A DNA stretch of 64,000 nucleotides. It comes from Streptomyces sp. CB01580 (GTDB taxonomy: Bacteria > Actinomycetota > Actinomycetes > Streptomycetales > Streptomycetaceae). The notes under the pieces were generated by a model. The model saw nothing but the letters and a program-made list of their open reading frames with translations. It had not been told where the DNA came from and ran no database searches. Positions 34,854 to 42,448 of this stretch are shown here, in pieces. The translations under genes were made by a program, and so were the position numbers. The stretch is from the NCBI RefSeq assembly GCF_001905795.1, contig NZ_LIXJ01000010.1, forward strand, positions 124,001 through 188,000, in the 5' to 3' direction. The first letter of the stretch is position 1; each line of letters opens with the position of its first letter.

Positions 34854-35867
34854 TCATCGGTCCACCCGCACGGTCGTCCCGGCGAGCTGGTCGGAGAGCA
34901 GGCGGATGTCGGCGTCGACCATGATCGCGGCGAGTTCACGCGCCCGCACGGCCGGTTTCCAGCCCAGCAGCTCCTCGGCCTTCGCGGCGTCACCGATCAG
35001 CGCGTCGACCTCGCTCGGCCGCTCGTACTTGGCGTCGTGGCGGACGTGCTCGCGCCAGTCCAGACCCGCGTGCGCGAAGGCGTGCTCCAGGAACAGCCGG
35101 ACGCTGACGCCCTCCCCGGTCGCCACGACGTAGTCGTCCGGGGTGTCGCGCTGGAGCATCCGCCACATCGCGTCCACGTACTCGGGGGCGTAGCCCCAGT
35201 CGCGTACCGCGTCGAGATTGCCGAGATGCAGTCGGGTCTGCAGGCCCGCCTTGATCCGCGCCACCGCTCGTGTGATCTTCCGGGTCACGAAGGTCTCGCC
35301 GCGGCGTGGGGACTCGTGGTTGAAGAGGATCCCGTTGACCGCGAACATGCCATACGCCTCACGGTAGTTGACGGTCGCCCAGTACGAGTAGACCTTCGCC
35401 ACGCCGTACGGGCTGCGCGGATGGAACGGCGTCCGCTCGTTCTGCGGCGGCGGGCTGGCGCCGAACATCTCGGACGACGACGCCTGATAGATCCGGGTGT
35501 CGATCCCGCCGGCGCGCACGGCCTCCAGCAGTCGCATGGTGCCCAGAGCGGTGATGTCCCCCGTGTACAGCGGGGCGTCGAACGAGACCCGCACGTGCGA
35601 CTGCGCACCCAGGTTGTAGACCTCGTCCGGGCGGATGTCCCGCAGCAGGTTCACCAGCGCCACCCCGTCGGCCAGGTCGGCGTGGTGCAGCACGAACGAG
35701 CGGTCCGGCTCCTGCGGGCCCTGGTAGATGTGGTCGATCCGCTCCGTGTTGAAGCTCGACGACCGGCGTATCAGCCCATGGACCGTGTACCCCTTGTCGA
35801 GCAGCAACTCGGACAGATAGGAACCGTCCTGTCCCGTCACACCCGTGATGAGCGCGGTCTTCGCCAT
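34854..35867 (-). CDS. gmd: GDP-mannose 4,6-dehydratase
   Basis: 337 residues, the usual Gmd length. The extended-SDR cofactor motif is GVTGQDGSYLSELLLDKGY, HGLIRRSSSFNTERIDH follows, and the catalytic pair lies in YGVAKVYSYW, with SSSEMFG supplying the Ser/Thr and Glu. It converts GDP-mannose to GDP-4-keto-6-deoxymannose, the first step of GDP-fucose synthesis. GGGGGGA precedes the ATG at 35867. It is divergent from GDP-fucose synthase, 149 bp apart, so the two are likely controlled from one shared region. Confidence 0.95.
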   Translation of the reverse strand: MAKTALITGVTGQDGSYLSELLLDKGYTVHGLIRRSSSFNTERIDHIYQGPQEPDRSFVLHHADLADGVALVNLLRDIRPDEVYNLGAQSHVRVSFDAPLYTGDITALGTMRLLEAVRAGGIDTRIYQASSSEMFGASPPPQNERTPFHPRSPYGVAKVYSYWATVNYREAYGMFAVNGILFNHESPRRGETFVTRKITRAVARIKAGLQTRLHLGNLDAVRDWGYAPEYVDAMWRMLQRDTPDDYVVATGEGVSVRLFLEHAFAHAGLDWREHVRHDAKYERPSEVDALIGDAAKAEELLGWKPAVRARELAAIMVDADIRLLSDQLAGTTVRVDR

Positions 35868-36016
35868 GAATCCCCCCAATGTCTTCCGCCCGATGGGCTG
35901 TTGGTCCCAACCGATGCCTCCCGACCCGTCTCCCGCCCGTCCCGCGCCGGCGCTCCACGACGGGAGATCCGCGTACGACGTCACTCTGTCCCGTGGCCGC
36001 TGGCACAATCCGAGAC

Positions 36017-37009
36017 ATGACGACTGATTTACCCGGCCCGCCCCAGGAACCCGTCCGCCCCCTGCTGCGCCCCGGCGCCCGTGTGTTCGTCGCGGGCCAC
36101 CGGGGTCTGGTCGGCTCGGCGGTGCTGCGCCGCCTCACCGCCGCCGGACACGAGGTGATCACCCGTGACCGCGGCCTCCTCGACCTGCGCGACGCCGAAC
36201 GGACGCTTGCGTTCCTCCGCGAGGCGCGCCCGGACGCCGTGGTGCTGGCCGCCGCCCGGGTCGGGGGGATCATGGCCAACGACACCTACCCGGTGCAGTT
36301 CCTCGAGGACAACCTGCGCATCCAGCTGAGCGTCGTCTCCGGGGCGCACGCCGCCGGGGTCGAGCGGCTGCTCCTGCTCGGCTCGTCCTGCATCTACCCC
36401 CGGCTCGCCCCGCAGCCCATTCCCGAGAGCGCCCTGCTCACCGGCCCGTTGGAGCCGACGAACGAGGCGTACGCACTGGCCAAGATCGCCGGTGTCGTGC
36501 AGGTCCGTTCCTACCGCAGGCAGTACGGCGCCTCGTACATCAGCGCCATGCCCACCAACCTCTACGGGCCCGGTGACAACTTCGACCTGGAGACCTCGCA
36601 CGTCCTGCCCGCGCTGATCCGCCGGTTCCACGAGGCGCGACGGGACGGCGCGCCCGCGGTCACGCTCTGGGGATCGGGCCGGCCCCGCCGTGAGTTCCTG
36701 CACGTCGACGATCTGGCCGCCGCCTGCCTTCTGCTGCTGGAGCGCTACGACGGCGAGGAGCCCGTGAACATCGGGTGCGGCGAGGACCTGTCCATCGGCG
36801 AACTGGCCGAGCTCGTCAAGGAGGTGACGGGGTATCGGGGCGCGGTCGAATGGGACACCTCGAAGCCCGACGGGACCCCGCGCAAGCTGCTCGACGTCAC
36901 CCGGCTCGCCGCCCTGGGATTCACCCCCCGGATCCCGCTGCGCGACGGCATCGCCGGCACCTACGCCTGGTGGCTGGAGCGGTCGGCCGCGCCGCCGGTG
37001 GTTCCGTGA
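36017..37009 (+). CDS. fcl: GDP-L-fucose synthase, with a TTA codon near the start
   Basis: 330 residues. The cofactor motif is VFVAGHRGLVGSAVLRRL. The active-site stretch has GSSCIYPRLAPQPIPE, and the catalytic Tyr-x3-Lys is YALAKIAG. It epimerises and reduces GDP-4-keto-6-deoxymannose to GDP-L-fucose. Codon 5 (36029-36031) is TTA, which needs the bldA tRNA in Streptomyces. The start ATG has only a weak GAGA before it. It is divergent from gmd and convergent with the initiating sugar transferase. Confidence 0.94.
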   Translation: MTTDLPGPPQEPVRPLLRPGARVFVAGHRGLVGSAVLRRLTAAGHEVITRDRGLLDLRDAERTLAFLREARPDAVVLAAARVGGIMANDTYPVQFLEDNLRIQLSVVSGAHAAGVERLLLLGSSCIYPRLAPQPIPESALLTGPLEPTNEAYALAKIAGVVQVRSYRRQYGASYISAMPTNLYGPGDNFDLETSHVLPALIRRFHEARRDGAPAVTLWGSGRPRREFLHVDDLAAACLLLLERYDGEEPVNIGCGEDLSIGELAELVKEVTGYRGAVEWDTSKPDGTPRKLLDVTRLAALGFTPRIPLRDGIAGTYAWWLERSAAPPVVP

Positions 37010-37030
37010 TCCGCGCATCGTCGCCCGCCC

Positions 37031-38575
37031 TCAGTAGGCACCGCGCCCGTCGGCGACGGCGCGCAGCGTCCGGGCCATGAGCCCCAGATCGGTGGCCGGC
37101 GACCAGTTGTCGACGTACCACAGGTCCAGCGAGACGGTCTCCTGCCAGGACAGGTCCGAGCGCCCGCTGACCTGCCACAGCCCGGTCAGTCCCGGCCGGA
37201 CCGCGAGCCGTCTCAGCTCGCGGTCGTCGTAGCGGGACACCTCGTCCGGCAACGGGGGACGCGGACCCACCAGCGACATGTCGCCCCGCAGCACATTGAC
37301 CAGCTGCGGCAGCTCGTCGAGCGACGTGCGGCGCAGCAGACGGCCGATGCCGGTCACCCGCGGGTCCCGCCGCATCTTGAACATCGGGCCGTCGCTGTCG
37401 TTCGCCGCCGTCAGCAGACGCTTGTGGCGTTCGGCATCCACCACCATCGTGCGGAACTTCCACATCGTGAACGGGCGGTTGTGGAGCCCCTGGCGGATCT
37501 GCCGGTGGAACGCCGGACCGTCCGAGCCCAGGCGCACCGCCGCTCCGATCAGGAGCAGCACGGGCGCGAGGAGCAGCAGCCCGAGCGCCGCGCCCGCACG
37601 GTCCAGGGCTGTCTTCAGGAGCATCTGCGGGCCCCGGCGCAGGGGCGGGGCGATGTGCAGCAGGGTCAGCCCGGCCGCGGCGGCGGGCCGCACCCGTTCG
37701 GCCGCGATGCCCGACAGTTCCGACAGCACGGACAGCGGGAGCCCGCCGTCGTGCAGTCCCCAGAAGAGGCGGCACAGCCGCTCCTCGGAGAGATGCGCAC
37801 CGGGAGCGACCAGGGCGAGGTCCGCGTCATGGGCGAAGGCCGCGCCCAGGACCGTCGAAGCGTCGTCCCCGGCGGGTTCCGGGGCGAGCCGCCCGGCCAC
37901 CCGGACCCCGCACTCCAGCGGCGCGGCCCCCACCGGTACGGCGGCCACGACCGCGTAGGGGTGGCCGGGGCGGGAACCGAGCAGCCGGACCGCACGCTCC
38001 ACCCCCGGGTTCTCGCCGACCACGAGCACTCTGCGCACGGACCGCCGACGCCGCCCCGCGCGGGGCAGCCACCGCAGCGCCGCGCCCACCGGCAGACCGG
38101 GCAGCAGCGCCACGAGACCGTCCATCGGATCGACGGGGTCGCCGGCCATGGTCTGCAACACGGCGAGCACGCCGACCAGAAGCAGCCAGTCGCCGACCGT
38201 GCTCAGCGGACGCGAAGAGCTCCCTGCGGAACGGTCGTCCGCGTACCGGCCGCGCGCGGCCCGCACACAGGCCCACGCGAGCGCGGCCACGCCCGCCGCC
38301 ACCACGGCCCCCGGCTGTCCGCCGGCGCGCAGTACCCACCACGCCGGGACCCCGAGCCCGAGAAGCTCGGCCCCGACGAGAGCGGGTACGCGGCGGCCGG
38401 TCCGCCACATCCTCGCCGCGGCCGGGGAAGGCCGCTCACGGGGAACGGCCGACGCCTGCCGCAGGGCGTCGAACTCCGTGCCGTGCGGCCGGGACGCGGC
38501 AGTCCGTGGGCGAGGCGTCCCCCACCCCCGCGCGGATTTCGGCCGGTCCGAATCCGATAACTCGACATGCCCCAT
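37031..38575 (-). CDS. Initiating sugar transferase (polyprenyl glycosylphosphotransferase), with a TTA codon
   Basis: 514 residues. The N-terminal ~330 residues contain about four membrane helices and a CoA-binding-like domain (VLVVGENPGVERAVRLLG). After another helix (AGAALGLLLLAPVLLLIGAAV) the catalytic part starts, with MWKFRTMVVDAERHK, RRTSLDELPQLVNVLRGDMS, and VGPRPPLPDE. It places sugar-1-phosphate on undecaprenyl phosphate, which starts the repeat unit. Codon 6 (38558-38560 on the plus strand reads TAA) is TTA on the coding strand. GGGGGG precedes ATG 38575. Confidence 0.93.
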   Translation of the reverse strand: MGHVELSDSDRPKSARGWGTPRPRTAASRPHGTEFDALRQASAVPRERPSPAAARMWRTGRRVPALVGAELLGLGVPAWWVLRAGGQPGAVVAAGVAALAWACVRAARGRYADDRSAGSSSRPLSTVGDWLLLVGVLAVLQTMAGDPVDPMDGLVALLPGLPVGAALRWLPRAGRRRRSVRRVLVVGENPGVERAVRLLGSRPGHPYAVVAAVPVGAAPLECGVRVAGRLAPEPAGDDASTVLGAAFAHDADLALVAPGAHLSEERLCRLFWGLHDGGLPLSVLSELSGIAAERVRPAAAAGLTLLHIAPPLRRGPQMLLKTALDRAGAALGLLLLAPVLLLIGAAVRLGSDGPAFHRQIRQGLHNRPFTMWKFRTMVVDAERHKRLLTAANDSDGPMFKMRRDPRVTGIGRLLRRTSLDELPQLVNVLRGDMSLVGPRPPLPDEVSRYDDRELRRLAVRPGLTGLWQVSGRSDLSWQETVSLDLWYVDNWSPATDLGLMARTLRAVADGRGAY

Positions 38576-38967
38576 GAACCCCCCAGTCACAGTCGCATCG
38601 TCATGAAGGGGGCGCATCGGCCGATCCTGTGGACCGACGGATGCGCCCTCGCCCGGTGCACGATATCCACACACGTGCCATTTCGCTGGAGTTCCGGTGA
38701 AGTTCAGACATCCGCACCGACTCGGGACTCGTCCCGTTCCGTGCCGGATCTCTGGCTCTGTGGTCATCTGCTCTTATGTGGGGGATATCGGGCCTGTCGG
38801 CGTGCGGATCTGTCCGTGATCTGTCGCATGGTCCCATCAACCGGCGCGTCCCGGGAGACCGCCCCGGCGGGCCGCGGCCTTCTCCCGGTGTCTCACGGGG
38901 CCGGGCGGTCCGGTGGGACACGGTCCGGGCGGAAGGTCTTGGCCGCCGTTCGGGCCGGAGGTCCGGT
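38576..38967. other. Intergenic region before the sugar transferase gene
   Basis: 392 bp with no convincing gene. Near the transferase start it holds a 9-bp inverted repeat (separate entry). The part from about 38650 to 38840 has lower GC than its surroundings, as expected for a promoter region, but I cannot place -10/-35 elements. Confidence 0.5.
38610..38648 (-). promoter_or_regulatory. Spaced inverted repeat upstream of the sugar transferase
   Basis: GGGCGCATC (38610-38618) and GATGCGCCC (38640-38648) are perfect inverted copies with centres 30 bp apart (about three turns), 34 bp upstream of the ATG at 38575. They could be an operator pair or a leader stem. Confidence 0.45.
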
Positions 38968-39972
38968 TCAGCGTCCCCCGGCCTCGTCCTCGGCCCGGGA
39001 CGGCCAGGCCGCCGCCGTTCTTCCCGGCGCCAGCCGGTCCACCACCTCGGCCAGCTCCTCGCAGGCGTGCTCGATCCTCAGGCGGATGTTGCCCTGCTCG
39101 GTGACCACGGCGGCGAGCAGCAGTGCGGTCAGGGCCACGGAACCATTGAGCAGGGCCAGGTTGACCATGACATGGAGGACGCTGTGGCCCTCGAACGGAC
39201 CCACGCCCTGCGTCCCCGCGATCGCGGCCATCACCGACACGAGGAACGCGCACGGCGCGCTGCCCGCCAGCCGGAACCTCAGCGCCGCCCAGACGAGCAG
39301 CGGGAAGACGAGGTAGATCATCTCCAGCGAACTCCTGGTGGCCACCCACGAGACCGCCACGGTCACCACCGCCAGCGCGCCCGCCTCGATCCACCGGTCG
39401 GTGAGCCGGGGCACCCGCGCCCCGCGCAGCACCAGCAGCAGCGGGGTGACGACCAGCACCCCCATCGCGTCCCCCGACCACCAGGCCGTCCAGACCGGCC
39501 AGAATCCGTGCGCAGGGAGATCGCCGTCCAGCACGAGCACGGAGGCGCCCACCGTCGCGCTGACGGTCATGCCCAGCAGCGCGCCGGGGAGGACCAGTGC
39601 CAGTCCGTCCCGCAGCCGGTCCAGCTCCCTGCGGAAACCGGCTCTGCGCAGCATGAGGTACGAGCAGAGGGGGGCCAGGGTGTTGCCCGCCACGAGGGCG
39701 CAGGTGAGGAGCGAGATCGAGTCCTCCAGCGTGGAGACGACGCAGAGGGAACCCAGTGCGATGCCGGGCCAGACCCGCGGTCCCAGCTGGATCAGGGCGC
39801 TCAGCGCGATGCCCGTCGGAGGCCAGAGCGGGGTGACGGCGGCGCCGTGGACGGACACCCCGGGGATCAGTCCGAGGCCGCCGGCGGCGTAGTAGGCGGC
39901 GGCCACCGCCAGGACCTGCAGGACGGCCCGGGCGGTGCGTCTGGTTCTCTCGCTGCGGATCACGCACCTCAT
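38968..39972 (-). CDS. MASE1-domain membrane protein without an output domain
   Basis: 334 residues with about eight helices and the MASE1 hallmarks (VTPLWPPTGIALSALIQLG, NTLAPLCSYLMLR, WWSGDAMGVLVVTPLLLV). MASE1 is a membrane-sensor domain normally fused to kinases or cyclases. Here only a short helical tail of about 45 residues follows (EQGNIRLRIEHACEELAEVVD), so no enzymatic output is present. The gene lies 57 bp downstream of a SpoIIE-type phosphatase in the same direction, and a functional pairing of the two is inferred. Confidence 0.88.
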   Translation of the reverse strand: MRCVIRSERTRRTARAVLQVLAVAAAYYAAGGLGLIPGVSVHGAAVTPLWPPTGIALSALIQLGPRVWPGIALGSLCVVSTLEDSISLLTCALVAGNTLAPLCSYLMLRRAGFRRELDRLRDGLALVLPGALLGMTVSATVGASVLVLDGDLPAHGFWPVWTAWWSGDAMGVLVVTPLLLVLRGARVPRLTDRWIEAGALAVVTVAVSWVATRSSLEMIYLVFPLLVWAALRFRLAGSAPCAFLVSVMAAIAGTQGVGPFEGHSVLHVMVNLALLNGSVALTALLLAAVVTEQGNIRLRIEHACEELAEVVDRLAPGRTAAAWPSRAEDEAGGR

Positions 39973-40029
39973 CAGACACCGACCCCGATGGGTGACGGCA
40001 ACATGACACGCTCGGCCCCGGCCCGGTCG

Positions 40030-40860
40030 TCAGTTCTGGCCGGGCGCGGCCCCGTGGCGCAGAACGAGGACGGCCGCGTCGTCACGGTGCCCCGTCCGGT
40101 CCGCCGCGCGCAGGACCGCGTCGGCCAGCTCACCGGCATCGGCGGCGACCCGGGAGGACACCAGGCGCGCCACGGCCGCCAGGCCCTCGTCCACAGGGAT
40201 CGAGGGCCCCTCGACCACGCCGTCCGTGAGCAGGACGAACGCCCCGGGCGCGGTCAGCCGCCGCCGGGTGACCGGGTACCGTTCCCCCGCCCGTATGCCC
40301 AGCGGCAGACCGCCCTCGTCGGAGGTGACCCCGGCACGGCCGTCCGCCGTGGCCCACACGGCGGCCACGTGCCCGGCGCGGGCGCTGCACAGCTCCCGGG
40401 TGACCGGGTCGAGGCGGACGAACGTACAGGTCGCGAAGAGGCCGGAGCCCACGGACAGCAGCAGGTCGTTGGTCCGGCCCACGATCTCCCCGGGGTCCGA
40501 GGCCGTGGCGGCCATCGCCCGCATCGCGACGCGGACCTGGCCCATGAACGCCGCCGCCTCGACGTCATGCCCCTGGACGTCCCCGACGGCGAAGGCCAGT
40601 GCCCCGTCGGGGAGCACGAAACCGTCGTACCAGTCGCCCCCGATGTCCAGCCCGCTGCGGGCCGGTGCGTAGCGGGCGGCGGTCCGCAGTCCGGGAAGGT
40701 CCGGCAGCGACGTGGGCAGCATGCCGCGTTGCAGCGCCTCGGCGAGTTCCACCCGTGCCCGGTGCAGCTCCACCTCACGGCGCGCCCGCGAGGTGAGCTG
40801 TTGCAGAGTGGTGAGCAGTTCGCCGGCGCTCGCCGAACGGGGAGGACGACGCCGGTTCAT
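40030..40860 (-). CDS. PP2C-type (SpoIIE) phosphatase
   Basis: 276 residues. A short helical N-terminus (ELLTTLQQLTSRARREVELHRARVELAEAL) is followed by the SpoIIE/PP2C domain with IGGDWYDGFVLPDG (metal Asp), VGDVQGHDVEAAAFMGQ (metal Asp), and FVLLTDGVVEG and GHRDDAAVLVLR (remaining metal acids). It should remove phosphate from an anti-sigma-factor antagonist or a related protein. The ATG at 40860 has GGAG seven bases upstream. It probably forms an operon with the MASE1 gene, which could be its sensor. Confidence 0.92.
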   Translation of the reverse strand: MNRRRPPRSASAGELLTTLQQLTSRARREVELHRARVELAEALQRGMLPTSLPDLPGLRTAARYAPARSGLDIGGDWYDGFVLPDGALAFAVGDVQGHDVEAAAFMGQVRVAMRAMAATASDPGEIVGRTNDLLLSVGSGLFATCTFVRLDPVTRELCSARAGHVAAVWATADGRAGVTSDEGGLPLGIRAGERYPVTRRRLTAPGAFVLLTDGVVEGPSIPVDEGLAAVARLVSSRVAADAGELADAVLRAADRTGHRDDAAVLVLRHGAAPGQN

Positions 40861-40946
40861 GAGGCGCTCCGCACTCGGTGGAAGTGACGCACGCATCCTA
40901 TTTCGGCGGTGTGCTTCCCGCAGGGCGAGCCGGGGGAGCGGAACGC

Positions 40947-41040
40947 ACCCGGACGCGCGGAGCGGGGACGCACCCGTATGCGCGGAGCGGGGACGTACCC
41001 GTATGCGCGGAGCGGGGACGTACCCGTATGCGCGGGGCGG
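40947..41040. repeat. Tandem repeat, 25-bp unit, about 3.8 copies
   Basis: Units begin at 40947, 40972, 40997 and 41022. The consensus contains ACCCGTATGCGCGGAGCGGG followed by GACGT. Copies 2 and 3 are identical, copy 1 differs at a few positions, and copy 4 is incomplete. The array lies between divergent genes, upstream of the DUF1876 gene. Confidence 0.85.
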
Positions 41041-41104
41041 ACCGGAACGCGCGGACGGACCCGGTCGGGTGGATGCTGAGGAGAGGGGCGGCAGGAGGTG
41101 CGCG

Positions 41105-41404
41105 ATGACCCGCACGCTGGAATGGAACGTCCACGTCGGCCTGACCGAGGAGGACGGCACGACCAGGGCCGAGGCGGTGCTGGACACCGGCTCGGAGAGA
41201 CTCGTCGGGCACGGGGTCGCCCGCTGCAATCCGCAGGACGTGGACATCCCCGCCATCGGCGACGAACTCGCGGCGAGCCGCGCCATGAAGGACGTAGCCG
41301 CCCAGCTCATGAAGGCGGCCGACGAGGAACTGGAATCGGTCGGCGCGGGACCCGCCGGCGGACCCGTGGCGCCCCCCTACGCCTGGTCCGACACCACGGC
41401 CTGA
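41105..41404 (+). CDS. DUF1876 domain protein
   Basis: 99 residues. It matches the short actinobacterial DUF1876 family: WNVHVGLTEEDGTTRAEAVLDT, then GHGVARCNPQDVDIPAIGDELAASRAM and LMKAADEELE near the C-terminus. The fold resembles a double-stranded RNA-binding domain; the cellular role is unknown. GGAGG lies six bases before the ATG. A tandem repeat array lies 65 bp upstream. Confidence 0.88.
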   Translation: MTRTLEWNVHVGLTEEDGTTRAEAVLDTGSERLVGHGVARCNPQDVDIPAIGDELAASRAMKDVAAQLMKAADEELESVGAGPAGGPVAPPYAWSDTTA

Positions 41405-41440
41405 GCCCGGGCCTTTGGGGCGCGGCGGTGCGCACCCGGC

Positions 41441-41464
41441 AGCCCGGCCCCGGCGCGCCGGGCT
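41441..41464. terminator. Bidirectional terminator between convergent genes
   Basis: AGCCCGGC (41441-41448) pairs with GCCGGGCT (41457-41464) around an 8-base loop, in the gap between the DUF1876 gene and the SCO6745-like gene. Confidence 0.55.
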
Positions 41465-41521
41465 CGGGTCGGCATGCACCGGCACCCGGTGGGACCGTCG
41501 TCGGTGGACGCCCGTCCGGGC

Positions 41522-42385
41522 TCAGCCGGACGCGGCCTGGTCGGAGGCGGGCAGACCGATCGGGTTCGGGAACGGCAGCAGCGCGTCCGCCACCCGGCGG
41601 GCGGGTGCCTCCAGCGCCGCCAGCAGCGCGTCCGCCGTGCTCTCGGCCAGTGGGCCCAGCAGCCGGCCGGCCAGCCGGTCGGTGGTGTCCTCGACCAGAT
41701 CGCGTTCGGCGCGCCCGCGGGCCGTGACGGCCGAGTGCGCGTCGATCAGGCCGCGCGAGCGCAGGCGTTCCTCGGCGTCCGCCCACTCCGGGTCGCTCCA
41801 TCCCCGGTCGAGCTGGATGCCCTCGCGCGGGACCCGGCCGGTGGCGGCGGCGAGCACGAGCGCCTCCGGGGCGTCCAGACCGTGGTCGGCCAGCGCGGCG
41901 GCGTGCGCGTCGCCCCGGAACTCCCGTAGCGCGGTGGTCAGTTGCCAGAGCCGTTCCACCGGGTCGGCGCGGTCGCACAACGGGCGGTTCGCGGCGAACA
42001 GGGGGCGGGCGAGGTCCGAGGCGGCCTCCACCATCGCCATGAGATACGGGGCGAGCTGACCGGCCAAGACGTCGACACCGGGCACCAGCCCGCGCAGCGC
42101 CCGCGCGGCCAGCCGCGCGCGCAGATCGACGAGCGCCCCGGGTTCGACGATCTTCCACGAGGCGGGCAGTGCCCGCGCCACCATGCCGGGGGCGAAGACG
42201 GCCAGGACCGAGGTCGCGGTCTCCGGGCGGACCGGCCCCATCGGGGCCGTACGGGTGGCGAAGTACCCCATCCAGAAGCCCTTGAGGCCGACGGACCTGC
42301 CGATGCCCCGGCACTCCTCGTCGAAGTAGATCACCGCGTGCAGCGGTTCGGTGCGTTGCCACAGCGTGCGCGCTCTCGATTCCAT
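41522..42385 (-). CDS. SCO6745-family protein
   Basis: 287 residues, soluble, mostly helical. It opens with LWQRTEPLHAVIYFDEECRG and contains GLKGFWMGYFATRTAPMGPV, the part conserved in this actinobacterial family. A C-terminal winged-helix-like section (WADAEERLRSRGLIDAHSAVTARGRAERDLVEDTTDRLA) resembles MarR-type domains. No function is established. The ATG at 42385 is preferred to an upstream TTG. Confidence 0.82.
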   Translation of the reverse strand: MESRARTLWQRTEPLHAVIYFDEECRGIGRSVGLKGFWMGYFATRTAPMGPVRPETATSVLAVFAPGMVARALPASWKIVEPGALVDLRARLAARALRGLVPGVDVLAGQLAPYLMAMVEAASDLARPLFAANRPLCDRADPVERLWQLTTALREFRGDAHAAALADHGLDAPEALVLAAATGRVPREGIQLDRGWSDPEWADAEERLRSRGLIDAHSAVTARGRAERDLVEDTTDRLAGRLLGPLAESTADALLAALEAPARRVADALLPFPNPIGLPASDQAASG

Positions 42386-42448
42386 GGCCGCCAACCTAAC
42401 CCGCCCCGCCGGACGGGCGCCCGGCCCGCCCGGACGTGCGCGGGCCCC

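Noticed and set aside
38601..38921. 106-codon frame in the intergenic region upstream of the sugar transferase
   Set aside because: Low-complexity Arg-rich sequence, no ribosome-binding site, no family resemblance.
40947..41040. Possible CRISPR array
   Set aside because: The repeats are contiguous with no spacers, and no cas genes are present.
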